From Metridium senile (lineage: Eukaryota; Cnidaria; Anthozoa; Actiniaria; Metridiidae), in contig OX459096.1 of NCBI GenBank assembly GCA_949775045.1, forward strand, positions 36,751,316 to 36,815,315: 64,000 nt of DNA. Direction: 5' to 3'. The notes beneath the pieces were generated by a model, which was not told where the DNA came from, ran no database searches, and saw only the letters and a list, made by a program, of their open reading frames with translations. Made by a program: the position numbers and the translations under genes. Each line of letters begins with the position of its first letter. Position 1 is the first letter of the stretch. This document shows, piece by piece, positions 36,293 through 49,500 of the stretch.

Positions 36293-36315
36293 TGACTTGA
36301 CAAAAGACGTCATCA

Positions 36316-36321
36316 TTTATT
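36316..36321 (-). terminator. Candidate polyadenylation signal of SNF8
   Basis: AATAAA on the minus strand about 100 bases after the SNF8 stop codon. It lies just beyond the Tigger-like remnant, so the 3' UTR may include that element or end earlier. Confidence 0.4.
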
Positions 36322-36419
36322 ATTATGTATTTAGTTCACAATTCTTTCGATATTTACAATTTGTTATAATTGAGGCTGACACATTTTAATGTGATGCAGG
36401 GGGTACGGGGTGGGGTGAT

Positions 36420-39400
36420 TTAGGTGTCTGAGAGGAGGCCTGGAAACCAGTACAGTCGGCTTGCTGCCTGATCGTCAACCCATGCTAGTTCTTCGTGGAC
36501 CATGTGATCCTGAGAGACAACAACAGATAAGTACATTTAAGCAATAATTAAATACCAAACAACATACTCGATCAAATTTAAATAGAAAACAGCAAGCATA
36601 CTATTAAAATACAAATTGGTTTGACTCTGGCCTGATATTGGTTTATTGATTCAGACATTTGGATGAAGGTCTAAGTGTAGATCGAAACGTCTGAATAAAT
36701 TAAATAAATTAAACCAATATCAGGCCAGAGTCAAACCAATTTGTATTTTAATATGAATCCTGGCTGCAAATTCAACATTTTTACTAAGCATACTATTAAT
36801 ATGCGTTATCACGCCCTCTAGGGCATGGTTCACAGACCGTAATAGGGTCAGTTAAACTATTCCCATATCCTACATAAAAGTCACATTTTGTTGAATCCTG
36901 TAATGTTATTGGCAGACTTATATCTATTTGTTCATGCATATTGATTGATCGTTTGCAGCGAAAAAACGCTGTAAAATGAGTCGAATTTAGAATTTCCACT
37001 TCAATTTTTGGTACATAGCAATCACAATTCTTATACTAGAAATGGTAATGTGTGTCTTATGTCAAACAGCCTCTTACTCCAAATTTGCTTTCACAATGGG
37101 CCTTGCGCGGGCGACAAGACAATAGAGTTCATTTGATGTATTGTTCTCACTCATGGAACTGGGTTTTTTCTCCAGGTTATCAATTACCTCCCTCCACAAA
37201 AATCAACAGTAGTGAGTGTGAGTGTCGAATACTAAAATTAGCCACTGACTAGGGAGATTTGGTAACGAAGCAAGTGTAATGTAAGTTGTAAGTTGTTTGA
37301 TGTGATTTGATTTATAAGTAAATAGGATTGTATCTTACTAGTACACGGACTGCTCTATCTTCATCCCAGCCAAGTTCCTTTTGAGCTGCTTTAACTGAAG
37401 TATAGCCAGAGCCCTATAATGACAACTGCTGCTTTAGATGTTTCAGTGGTACATATATATGGATGGATAAAGGTATTGATTCAAGGATTTGGAAAGATGT
37501 AACAATATTATGATTTTGAAAACTACAAATTCGTATTTTATGGCTATTCAGCTTTAAAATGATGTATAAATGTGGGGATAATATCTAATCCGAAGCGTTA
37601 GTAATTTTTTTAACTGAGAGACCCAGTTTGACCCCACGAAGGGTAACAGTAACCTTAACAAAGAAAATGAACCAGGTTGATGTCTAGTTATAAACCTCCA
37701 GATGAGGTTGATATTTAGTTATCAAATCCGTGCTTACGAAACTTTCCCAATGATTATTTAAGGCAGTTATATACCTTATACCAAGGTTGATATGAGACAT
37801 ATTGGCTTTGCCTCGGGTTGATAGATCTCATATCCACCTCAGTTACAGTATAATTATAACAGTTATTCTTTTTCCTAAATATATCCATATCACTGAGATC
37901 CCTTTCATGTTTACCCCTTCAATACTTCTAATCTTCTTCCCTCAATTTCCCCCAGTATTCTCTAGGATAATATATTTCCTATAAGGTGAAATATCATTAC
38001 TTGTCTCTTGTTTAAAGCAAAGAAAAGCATCTCATCTCAAGAGAACCATTGGGAAACATAAGGCAAGTGAATAAGGACTAGGTATTGTTTCTGGCAAAGA
38101 CCACATCTGCCTCTTAGCGGTATTTACAAATTTGATGTATTTGTTTAATGTTAAGGAGTACCTGAGCAAGCTGAAGAGTTGCTGTATCATCCATGGACAG
38201 TTCACCAGGCACTGACTGGACAAGTCTTTTACTGCCAACTGGAATTACCTGGAAACCACTACCAAGTGCATGAAGCTTTTTAATGGCTCGTTCAAGATCA
38301 TCTCTGCAATAAAACAATATTGGTAGTTTGTATAGTTTAGGAAATTATACACCACCAAAGCTCTTGTAAATAGATAATCAACTGTGAATGTAAGGAGTAA
38401 TATCACGGATAAAATTAGTATAATCATCCAAATACAGTTTAAGAGGAACCACTGTTGTCATGAAGAATCAGAAGTTGGAAAAATTTATGAAGAATATTGT
38501 GCATCATAGAAAACTAAATTGGTTGGAAATTTCTCCTTCAAGTCTTTGTTTGCATAAAGTTATATAATTCAAATTCATTCAAAGCAAAATTGTAAAGTAT
38601 ACACCTACTTGCAAGAACGTTGTCATACGAAAAAAGAACATTTGTATTTAGTGGGTTAGGAATAAATTAAAAGTACAAAATATGATCACTGAAGCTGAAC
38701 TCCTTCTTTTGTACTTTAATTTATTCCTAACACACTAAATACAAATGTTCTTTTTTCGTATGACAACTTTCTTGCAAGTAGGTGTAACTTAATCAATTAT
38801 TAAGTCCCATCAGAAGCACACATTTTATTTTATAATTATTTTCAAAATTTCAAAACAAGCAGGGTGCAAGAACAGTAGATACTTGTAGGTATGAAACTGT
38901 TTGCTTTTAGAAATAAATGTATCAATTTATTAGAGCATAAATATATGTTTTACTTACTGGGTAACATCCTGTCTAACTTTGCTTGATTTTGAGACCTTTG
39001 AGTGTAAATCATCTAAAACAATAAGACCTGTACAAATTGTAAATAAATATTTATAATATAAGTATATATGAAAATATAGTCAATTATAAAAACACTCAGA
39101 ATATTATGTCTAAACAAGGCATTTTCCTGTTATCTAATACTGTTGTACTATTTTACAAAAGGTGCATAGTCAAGCCTTACATGTAATTCAGTCAAGAGAA
39201 AAATAATGTAAATGCATTTTCTATTGTTAAGAAATAATATTTTTCATGCTTTGCTTGGAATTTGTGAATATTTTTCAACAAATCTACTGATACGGTTTGT
39301 CAAAATGAATAGTTCCAAAATGGCGCCTCAAGACAAAAACAATTTTGGTTACTTTTAGGCATTTGCGTTTTGATTTTTATTCTTTTTATTCCTGATAGAG

Positions 39401-42400
39401 CAGCAGTGAACTTTTATTTTCCAAGTAACATAAAACTTTTGATATAAAGTTATTTTAAGAATGTATTTATTGTGGGTTAACACGGGAAACAACTCTCTCG
39501 AAAGACCCCATGGAACTGTTGGAGATGCGACAGAAATACTTCTGATTGGCTTATACTAACCAGAAGTGCGCACACGAAATCACCTGGTAGGCTCATTCTC
39601 TGCAAATTCTCTCCTTCTGTACAAAAATTGTACATGTATAATAATATAGTGTATAATTATATTGAAGATCTCAGTAGAACTAGTATACAATGTAGTTATC
39701 TAACAGTGCTTACCTCCATTCCTTGGTCGTGTCGCCATGCAAATCTCTATAATCTGAACACCAAGCTATTTATAAAACAGAATGTTAGGAGCAATTGATG
39801 CTAACATGTATAAAATACATTTAATGTTAACTAGTCTAATATATTGGGGTATAGTGTTGTATGTTTCAATCTCTTATGAGTTTCTGTCATGACTGCCTCC
39901 AAAATGATTGATGGATTAGAAAAACACAAATTATATAAAAATATCTGGTTGCAATGCAACAAACTTTTCTAAAAAGGGCATTAGGATCAGTACCTCATAA
40001 TAAAAGTCACCAACTCCAAGAAGTTCTGCCCAGAATCCTTTGCTTGCTATATAAATTCAATAAAAATCCAGTGTCAGTTAATTTGATCAATAGTTGTTAT
40101 AATAAATGGAAACTAGTGAGTAAACTAGTATAGGCTGCGTCGGTGTTTGATATAAATGATAGGTAATATAATGAAATTTGTAACACCGTATAAAATGTTG
40201 ACTTAACTTTACTGACGTTTCGAGCTTTAGCCCTTCGGCGGAGTATTATAGCTGTTATTATAGTTACATGCAAAGTATGTTTTTTAACAATAGATTGTTG
40301 AAGTTGAAGCACAAAGGAACTCAACACTGTGTCAAATATGAACTCAATGAAATGATCTAATACCAACATGTGGCTTCAAAGAAGTTTAGGCTTCAAGGCC
40401 AAGTTTTTTTTAGAGTCGCGACTTGAATCCATTGTTCAGAAACATTTGCATATAACTATAATAATTAACAGCTTTTAAGATCTGTCTAAAGAATGTAGAG
40501 TTGAGCAACTTGACTAGATGTACATGTATGTGGGCCATTCCACCGTGACGGACATTAAATTCACAGACCTAAATAAGCTTGTGTTTCATACACATATGCA
40601 TTATCTTACAATTTATTTTTTCACACAACTGTCTTAGAACCTTGTCTACAATTTAGATGAAAAAAGTTTTCAGAAATAATTTTCGACTTGTCAGTTTTTT
40701 GTCCAAAAGGACCGTGACGGACATTACAGCTAAAACTACCACTAATTCCAGTTGGGTAAATTAGAAGTGAAATTCCTGTGAATTGTGAGAAGTTTATAGC
40801 AAACAAATACTTTTTAGCATTTGGTTATAGGTTAAGTTTTCTTACTGAAGACTTATATTTTTTAGTTGTTTTTTCTATTTTTAAAAAAAGGGAATATTTA
40901 GCGTGACAGACATTACAAGAAACGTGACGGACATTACAAATGGCAAATTCAGTAAGTCAAATATAAGAAAATTTCCTAATTTGCTTAGTAAATATCACAC
41001 AGAATAGATAATATTACAGTAAAATCACATTGAGAACCTTAGTCAGTTAACTCTCTTTTTGGAGCACGCTTTTTAATGTTGTCAAATTTTCATTATTTCA
41101 ATGTCTCATGTGGAATGACCCATGTACTTATTTTCTATATTATAATTATAAGATAAATATCACTCTGTCAATGTTATGTAAGAAATATGCAATAAAAAAG
41201 CTCTAAGTTAGATGTCTGAGTTTCCTTAAGGAATTATTTACATGCAAGTGGATCCACTCCTATTCTTGCACACATCTTCTGAAAATGGCCTCTAAATTCT
41301 GGATTCTTTTTGATGTCTGTTTTATGCTTTGCTGCAAATTCTTCAAGATAATTCTTAAATGATTCCAACTGTTTTCCCATCTGAGAATGACATAATAAAG
41401 TTTGTTACATATATGGTCTGAAAAATACATCTACATGATTTTTCCTGGGGGTGGGGAAACGGGTTTTTTTTTCAAGGTCCCCTTAGGGTCTTCCATAACC
41501 CGGAGTATCCAATCGATAAAATCAGTAACCAATACCAAGCGATGGCAATCAACAACAATTGATATCAATTAATCAATATATTGGAAATCGATGAAAATCG
41601 ATAGGAAGGGTTTGTGTGACTATCGATTTTATCGATTTCCAATATCAATTGATAATCTAACTTCATCGATTTCCATCTGATTTTCATCTAACTTCATCGA
41701 TTTCCAATGAAAATCGATAACTTAAATTAAAATTATAATATCGGTGCCGTTTTAGTTTCATAAAGTTTGATTGTATTATGTCTGTATACATGTACACATT
41801 GGTTATTAATTAAAGCATGTTTACAGAATGTCTTTAATCTTTACGATATAACAGCACAATAACCTAGTTCAGTCTTGCAATCCAGTTGTAACTGAGTAGA
41901 ATAATTTCTTACAATCTATAGCACGCCGGGCATAAACGCCCCCGAAATCGGCCAGTTAAGAGTATTTTGAAAATTACAAGTTAGACTTCCAGCAAACTTG
42001 TCATGAATATATGGATTGATCAAACAAATTCAACTAGATAATTTTTAGTGTTATGGCTATGACTATGACGTCATTATGACGTCATAACATCGTTTTCTAA
42101 TGATTTTTAAATAATTTCAAAATGATCCAAGCTACGCAAACGATGTGGTTTTTTTAAGCGTCTTGCGATAGCCAACACAAATTCGAAAACCGTTTCTCAT
42201 TTGGACAAGGCAGTCCAAAGTTATAAAATTCTAAAATATTAACAAAACTATTGCTTCATTCATCTTTTCGAGTTTTTATCAACGTCGCACTAAAATTCGT
42301 ACATGGACTACACTAGTCATGATCTAAAATTGTATGTTTTTAGTTTTTTGAATTTTCAAACCCAAAGGGTTTCAAACCCATTAAAATATAATATTTTATA

Positions 42401-43335
42401 AAATGCCACATTTGTAACATTCTGTACAATTTTCAGCTTATTTGGACTTCTTATAATACAATAAGTAGGATTTCTTTGTTTTGGGCACATTTACTGTGGC
42501 CGATTTTGGGGTCGTTTATGCCCGGCGTGTAGTGAGCCAGATAGTTGAACATTGAAAAACACTGGTAATTACACATTTGTACAAGCAAACAATATACTTG
42601 TCAACAGCATAAAAATAAGTTTTTGTAATGGCCAGAAAGGGGTTACAACTTCCGATTGGAGGTGACCTAGCTGCCCACGATAGTGGGTTACTTAGATGCA
42701 CCCCCACGCTCACCCTTTTTCTTTGTGTTTGCTTACTAGCCATGGTTTGATGAGTAACGTCCGTTCACTGCTCACTTTCAACTCGTGGGAAAACAAAGCC
42801 ATCTAAATGGCCTGTTACGTATTTGGATGGCAATGGGTTATAATTTAAAAAAAAAAATTGAATGGAAACAGAATGGAAACAATCGATACTAATCCATTTA
42901 CAATGTTTATCGATTGGCACCTTTTTTGTGTGACTTTCGATTTTTATCGATTGACCGATACCAATCGATATCAATTAGTTAATTATATCAATTCATATCG
43001 ACTTATCGATTGGATTTCCCATGACCGATATTCATCGATTGGGTTCTCCAGGTCCATGACCATGACCGACAATCTCCCATCATTTTGAGAGAAAGTTAAG
43101 CGTTTTTCTGACCTGAGAGAGTTGATTATCCGCTATTTCTGTTCCTTTTTCTGCATACTTTGCCTAAGCATAAAACATGTCAACGGTAGTGAGTACACCT
43201 TCGTGAAATTCAAAAGATGAGTACTATAATTTAGTCAGGCTAAGGCTATGATTTATTTCGATAACATGTTTCGAGATTTACCTTGGCAAGACGCTGTTTA
43301 TTTATCGCACCAACACCTCCAGGACCTCGCCTCAT
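36420..43335 (-). CDS. SNF8: SNF8 / VPS22, ESCRT-II complex subunit, nine exons, 241 aa
   Basis: Coding exons: 43335-43282, 43163-43113, 41380-41242, 40046-39994, 39765-39714, 39027-38958, 38303-38162, 37413-37339 and 36509-36420. All phases join. The protein starts MRRGPGGVGAINKQRLAKAK, the conserved N terminus of SNF8. It continues with a helical hairpin (residues 19-70), the hallmark GVGDFYYELGVQIIE (about 92-106), and two winged-helix modules of the EAP30 family (about 110-185 and 186-241) ending with RLYWFPGLL. The human protein is about 258 aa, so this is essentially full length. SNF8 pairs with VPS36 and two VPS25 copies to form ESCRT-II, which sorts ubiquitinated cargo into multivesicular endosomes. 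The start codon is 208 bp from that of SARNP on the opposite strand. Introns are heavily loaded with MITEs. Confidence 0.96.
36594..36800. mobile_element. Hairpin insertion bounded by 14-bp direct repeats, Penelope-like motif
   Basis: AAGCATACTATTAA occurs at 36594-36607 and 36787-36800. Between them, 43-bp arms (36603-36645 and 36710-36752) are perfect inverses around a loop with GGATGAAGGTCTAAGTGTAG and ATCGAAACGTC. The loop hairpin and long target-site-like repeats suggest a truncated retroelement, possibly Penelope-like. Lies in the last SNF8 intron. Confidence 0.6.
38601..38785. mobile_element. Foldback MITE in SNF8 intron
   Basis: Arms of about 75-80 bp, with CACCTACTTGCAAGAACGTT at the left and its near-perfect inverse at the right (CTTTCTTGCAAGTAGGTG), around a centre near 38693. 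No coding capacity. Confidence 0.85.
40110..40260 (-). mobile_element. Retroelement end fragment in SNF8 intron
   Basis: On the minus strand it reads CCGCCGAAGGGCTAAAGCTC then GAAACGTCAG, followed by AT-rich text. The motif resembles the hairpin at 36660-36700 and in the 12-kb palindrome, which suggests Penelope-like debris. Confidence 0.45.
40531..41122. mobile_element. 592-bp MITE with repeated GTGACGGACATTA motif
   Basis: The ends TGGGCCATTCCAC and GTGGAATGACCCA are inverted. The motif CGTGACGGACATTA occurs four times inside (about 40545, 40710, 40900 with one change, 40922). No coding frame. In SNF8 intron 3. Confidence 0.75.
41500..43065. repeat. ATCGAT-rich inverted region split by a MITE
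   Basis: About 41500-41720 and 42850-43065 are both dense in AATCGAT, TATCGATTTT and GATATCAATT and share GTGTGACT next to ATCGATTTT. They look like two diverged halves of one palindromic element. Located in SNF8 intron 2. Confidence 0.55.
41922..42529. mobile_element. CACTA-like MITE with 33-bp termini
   Basis: The left end CACGCCGGGCATAAACG continues as CCCCCGAAATCGGCCA, and the right end is its inverse. TAG flanks both sides (41919-41921 and 42530-42532). CAC-starting termini and a three-base target duplication fit the EnSpm/CACTA superfamily. No transposase. Confidence 0.75.
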
Positions 43336-43543
43336 CTTTAAATCAAGCAGATGTTTGATATATATGCAGTTGTGAATTAAGAATCAAATTGTATAGCAGA
43401 AAAACTACGAAGACAACTTATTTTATTCTACTGTAAGTACTTCGCCATTTTCAGCGGCTTTCTTTACAGGTGATCGCAGGCTCTTTGATCCCAGTATGCA
43501 CTGGGAGTGAGTGTAAGCATGCGTGGTTGTTTGGTTGTTCAAA
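43336..43543. promoter_or_regulatory. Bidirectional promoter of SNF8 and SARNP
   Basis: Only 208 bp separate the two divergent start codons, so both transcripts must start here. The SARNP start codon lies in TTCAAAATGGCGGAC, which matches the YY1-type motif often overlapping start codons of animal housekeeping genes. No TATA box stands out. Confidence 0.75.
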
Positions 43544-46500
43544 ATGGCGGACGCTGTAGTAAATGTGAAGAAAATGAAGGTAAACTAACTTTTCTATCAC
43601 TTTTAAAGCATAAGAAACCTAAAGTTTTAATGCCTGGTGCTCGTTACATTATCAGTGTGTTGCATTATGATAGATTTTGTGATATTGATTGAAAACTAGT
43701 GATTTTCTTGAGTTATGTTGTTTCCCGGGTTGTTTACCATGTGACCAAAAAGGTTTCGAAGTGTCTTCGTGACCGGCAGCCGTACAGTGTTTTGAAATAA
43801 CTCCGTGAACGGCAGTCAATTATTTCCTTTCCAGTCAAATAGTTCCATGTACATGTACGTTTGGGTTCTTTGTAACAACTTACAGAGAAATTTCTTTAAC
43901 AGGTTGCAGAGTTAAAGAAAGAACTGGCGCTTCATGGATTAGATACTAAAGGGATCAAAAGTGAACTTCAAGCTCGCCTTAAGGAATTTCTACAACAACA
44001 AGGTTTGTTATATTGATTTTGGCTCTTTAGTATTTCATAATAGGTTTAGGATTATCTCCAACAAATATTTTGAAGATGGCCGGACTGTTACAATGGCTTT
44101 TTTTATTCTCACAACATAGAAAATACATCCAACTAGAAAGTATGCAGGAATATATCATATGCCCTTGAAGGGAATTGAACTGTTGTATATTCAGTGATAC
44201 TTAACTGACTCTTTCCATGAAACATTGCCAAAGTTGGATGTAATTAGAATAGCTTTGTTTTGTCAATGGGAAGATGACGGCAGCTTGTAGGTTTGAAAAC
44301 AAACCAGTGTGGTACCTTTATTATTTCAGGTTTAGATTTAGATCATACTGACGAAGGAGAAGAAAATGATGTTGATGATGACGAATTGGACCATGAGGAA
44401 GCTGAAGACTTGCTTGCTGATGAAACTATAGAACCAAAGACTGATACCATAGCACCAGCTACTGTAAGTGGAAAACTCAAATTCAAATGAACTATGCACA
44501 ATTATTTTCATCTTATTTGTTGTCATTATTATTTTTTGATTATGTGTACATATTGAACTATAAAATATTTGAGATATTATGCATGTACTGATTGGCTGGT
44601 CACCGTGTTTGTATCATCTAGGACATAGACAAGCTTGGCCTTTATATTTAAAAAGCAATATAAACTACATGCTGTGATAAAAACATGTTGTGAGTTGTAA
44701 AGCACATGAGAAGTCAAAGAAACACTTGGCTATGCCTCATTTTTCTTTGCAAGTTCTCTGTTGCTTTACAGCTCACAGCATGTTTCTACCATAGTATATA
44801 GACATTTTGTTTGCCTTTAATATAGAGTATAACTTGATGTACCTAAAAGTGTTGACTTTTCTTATATGTTTTGATAAGGACAATGAAAATAAGGATTCAG
44901 CCACAGAAGAAGAAAAGACACAAAATACAGCTCCTGTTAGCCCAGTGTAAGTCAATATTGTAATGTATCAATGCTCTTGTCTCAAGTCCTATTAATAATT
45001 GCAGTTGTTTGTTTTATGACCATTCAGTTAGTTACAAAGGATTCAAAATGCTGTTGTTAGATTAGTTTTCCAGCAACCTAGAAGAATAACACCACTTTTA
45101 AGCAGTCTTCACTGGCTGCCAGTTGAATCTCGCATAGAGTTTAAGATGTTACTTGTGAATTTATAATATGGTTGTTTTCTTGATAAGGAGCTTATTAGTG
45201 GAAGGAGCTTATTAGTGGAAGCTAGCACGAACGTGGATAGTATAATATTACCCTTTCATGGTAGCTGCCCCTAAGCTATGGAATTTGTTTATTGATCTAT
45301 GTACATATGTTTATTGAATATATGTATTAACTTTCATTTGCAGTAATAAAACCGCAAAAGTAGAACCACCCATTAAACCTCTTACAGAAGAAGAAGTGAG
45401 TACTAACTATACTGAAGTGTGTTTATCACTCAAAATTAATATATCAGTGATAAATTATAATTGATAATAAAAATACAAGCACTTTCAAAATAGCAATAAT
45501 ATATTTCATTTCTCGTGGTTGACTGTCATTTATATTTGTTGACACAAATTCAATTCATTTAAAGACCATTTTGTTATGATAAAATTGTATTTTAATACTT
45601 GCAATTGTTTTATCTATATAAATGAAAAATAAATTATTATAAAAAATATTATAAAATTTATTGTTTATCAAACTATTTTGATTTTAAACACTGTAAAGAC
45701 TTGTTACTGAAAATGAATAGATAACAAGAATATTATTTTATTTCTAGAAACGACTTCAAAGAATAAAGCGATTTGGAGGAGCGGCTAATGAAGATGACAA
45801 AAAGTTAGTTAGAGCGCAAAGGTACTTATTTTTTCACAGTCTGTTAATATGATCGTTATAACAATGATCAATATTGTGAGCACAAAGAAGACTCTTAGAA
45901 AAATTATGAGTTAAGGTGGCTGACTACTATACACAAACAAGACAACTGTGCATGATTTCGCGCACATACGACATCGTGTCACGGTAGAGAAACAGGGAAT
46001 CCAAATCCATTTTTGTGCCATATATTTTAAAGCGATAGACAACTAAACTACCCTTTCTATTATCGTGATTTAGATGTGTTGTCATTTGAAAGTGAACTGT
46101 TTGGCCTTGGTATGTGAATTAAAAAAGTAAAAGGAAATTCAAGGTGCCCGAACTAGTGATTCTTTTATAAACTCCACTTTCACTGCAAAAAATTAAGAAT
46201 AAGACTCAAAACTTATCCAATCAACAATTGCACAACATTTGTGAAACAAAACTAAAACATAAGCATTATATAAAAGGTATTTTCAGTCGAAAATACAATT
46301 TTTGAGCACGTTTTTTATGGAAAACATAATGTGAAAGTTGGAATATGTCAAAAAGATGGGGATAAAGTTAATTAAAACAAAACAACGAACACAGGAAATG
46401 ATACAAAGCGACATTTACATGTTTTATAGCTTCTACTTACAGAAAAGTGGGTTACCATTGAGAAATAATCCACAAACTTGTTTTTATGGGACGTTTTTTG

Positions 46501-49500
46501 ACAACAAATAGTTCGAGTAGATGAAAAACTTTCTCTCAACATCGCACGAGCGTTGCGTGACAAGATGGCGTAGGTTCAAAAGGAACAGCTCATTGGATTG
46601 GATAAAATAGGTCCAATCAAAGATCACGTTATTATTCTCGGTACCAGGAATGGCAGAGTAGCCAAAATGGTGGGAAAAGCTGTTCTTAGGCTCATTTTTC
46701 TAATAAAACTCAAAAATTTGCCGGGAACCCTATGATTTGTTTTTGATAATTAGGAAGAATAGGTAAAAATTGTTGTTTTGACAAACTTTAAGAAAGTTGA
46801 CATTTCTACAACTATAAAAAAAATACTGTGTCTGCTAATACAAATGCTCGTTTACGCTCGATTTCGGACTTTATGAGCATACATATACATATTTGTTCAC
46901 CTTACTCGTACATATTTCCTATTAATTATTTAACAGATCTCGAGAACAATCCTCACATAAGATTTTCTAAAAAAAATACGTCCACAGCTCTTTTAGTTTT
47001 TATGTTGTGGATTATTTGGTTCCAAGCGCAGTTTTTGCCATTTTACGTTCGAAAACTTGCAGAGTGGGTACTATTCAAAGTCCAATATCTCAGAAACGAG
47101 CTCGGGACACCCATTTTTCTCTTTTATGTTGTGGAGTATTTGGTTCCAAGCGCAGTTTTTGCCATTTTACGTTCGAAAACTTGCAGAGTGGGTACTATTC
47201 AAAGTCCAATATCTCAGAAACGAGCTTGGGACACCCATTTTTCTCTTTTTCATCTGAATCACCATTAAATTTCCTATGAAATACCTTTCTAATAATAAAT
47301 TCTGATTTGTTTTTCGTATAGTAGTCAGCCACCTTAAATAAAATATTTTTACCATGAGCAAGAACATTGTATACTAAGATTGTGGAAGGTCTTATCACAT
47401 CTTGCCAAGACAATGTCTTCAGAATTGTCACGAATAATCATGGGAAAGTTGAAAATAAAGAAGATCTTGCAGCATCCTTCAGAAATGTTACTTTAAAATG
47501 ATCAAGCATGGATCATAAAAAGATGCTCAGCCTGGTCACTGCTTCAATTCTGAGCAGTACACGTTACATTCACCTTATCAGTTCAAAACACTGTATATAA
47601 CATATAAATGAATCCTCCTATTTTAATTTCCTTTGAGAGAGAAGAAAAGCTGAACATGTCTGAGCATTGCCTTTTTACATGTATTTGTCCTCCACAGTCC
47701 AAAATTGTCAAATGTTTTTGAAATGTAAATATGTACTGTGTGCACATATAGTAACCTGAGTATAATTTCCATCTCTGATTTATTGTATTTTGTCAAGGTT
47801 TGATCCAGGGACTGGCTCATCATCACCAGCAATGGAGGTAAATAATACATAACTTGTTGTTGTTTACACACATAACTACAATAATATTACAAACTTTAAA
47901 GATACATGAGAAAAATATCAGTTGCCCTTGGCGGGACTCGTACCCATGGTTTTCAGCATTCTAGTCTGATGTGTTAACCAATACATCACAAGGACCAACC
48001 ATGCTAGGTACGCAGCCAGTCAAAGAATATAGGGCAACTATGGGGATCCCAGGGCAATATTTTTCTCTAATAGTAACTTGAACACTGTAAATGGGTATGC
48101 AGAATAGAACAGATATATTGAATTGAAATTCACTTGGTGTTTAATTGAAATAAAGACGCACAAGTGATATTGTTGGTTTGAGTCTGACTCACTCACATCA
48201 AGGCCTAATTATTCCTAAATATTCCATGGCCTATATATATGAACAAATTACTGTAATTGATTTGATTAGACCAGTGTAATTCAAGTGTAAAACAGTGCAA
48301 AAAATTGCCTTACAGTGCAAAACAGTATAAAACACAATGCAAATAACAAATCAACTTTTTGCGTTTAATTCTCTTAATGGTAATTCCTTGTGATATAATT
48401 CAGTCTTCAGAAATGGCAAAACTTAAAAAACGTGCAGAAAGATTTGGTGCAGTTTCACCAGTAGTGGCTAAGGTTTGTAGATGTATAATTTCCAGGCTAT
48501 GAATGTTGTTGCTGCATAAAGCCTTATCTTGAGATCCAAAGTGATATGGGATATATTCTACCAAGCCATTCTGGGGAGTGAAGAAAGTGATTTTGAATTG
48601 TTGCTTGAGAAAAACAAATAGAAAAATTATTATGGGTTATCTACCTTGCGCCCATGACCTTTTAAATCTCAAGATTAGGCTTTTTTCAGTTTATACAATC
48701 TTAACTAACTGAATAAGCTATGTGTTGTATTTTTGATGTGTAAAAAGTTACTAGTGAGCTGCATTGGTATAATGTTTACAAGGCCTATAAAAGAGGCACA
48801 ACTTTTCAGTAACTGTGCCATTTTCATGGTGTAAACTTGAGAAAAATCAAATAGCTGCTACAATTCATGTGCAAAATTGTTGGGACATTCAATTAACACC
48901 TACAGTGCACGATATATAAAAATCAAAGTATATGCGCCTCTCTGTACCCCTCTAAAATCGAAATTTCACTGTCTATCATATAATCTAAAAAATGAGTTTT
49001 CTCACCATTAATTTTCAAATAGCTTATGGATTTTATTTATTTTTTCACATAATACGGGTTTTTATCGTTTACAGTGTTTCTAAAAGTGAAATTTTATTGG
49101 CATTGAGATGAAAAAAGTTTTGGGTGAACAACTATTTCAGACAATCATGTGCAAAATTGTTGGGACACTTTTTTATGAGCGTTTTCGTTTTCGTTTCAAA
49201 AAATATACAAAATCTATCAATTTGATTTGCAAACCCCCTTCCCCCCTAAGCAATGTTGATTGGTCTTTCAAATGACAACCGTTTCACATTCCCACAATTC
49301 AACATTGATACGAGGGAGAGGGGGAAACAGAAAAATGATGTTGAAATATTTTTCATATTAATACCAGATAATGTCCAAAGGTAAATGTATTTTGCACATG
49401 ATTGTAGCTTGAAAAAACATTTGACTACAATGTACTCGTCAATCATGGAGTGCTACATGTATTTAAGACGTTGTGACGTTATCTAAGAAATTTGCATATT

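Larger units (their letters stand above)
35741..36419. other. Spacer between histidine-rich gene and SNF8 3' end
   Basis: It would hold the promoter of the minus-strand histidine-rich gene and the 3' UTR of SNF8. It contains the Tigger-like remnant at 36115. No further gene seen. Confidence 0.5.

Noticed and set aside
42516..42743. 75-codon minus frame in SNF8 intron 2
   Set aside because: It overlaps the end of a MITE, has no splice support, and is not present in SNF8 proteins.
46828..47279. Overlapping frames of 146, 90 and 66 codons
   Set aside because: They read a 124-bp tandem repeat within a transposon in several frames; no coding bias.
47925..48005. Functional tRNA gene on the minus strand
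   Set aside because: Resembles a tRNA but the stems are mismatched and it has a SINE tail seen elsewhere in the window.
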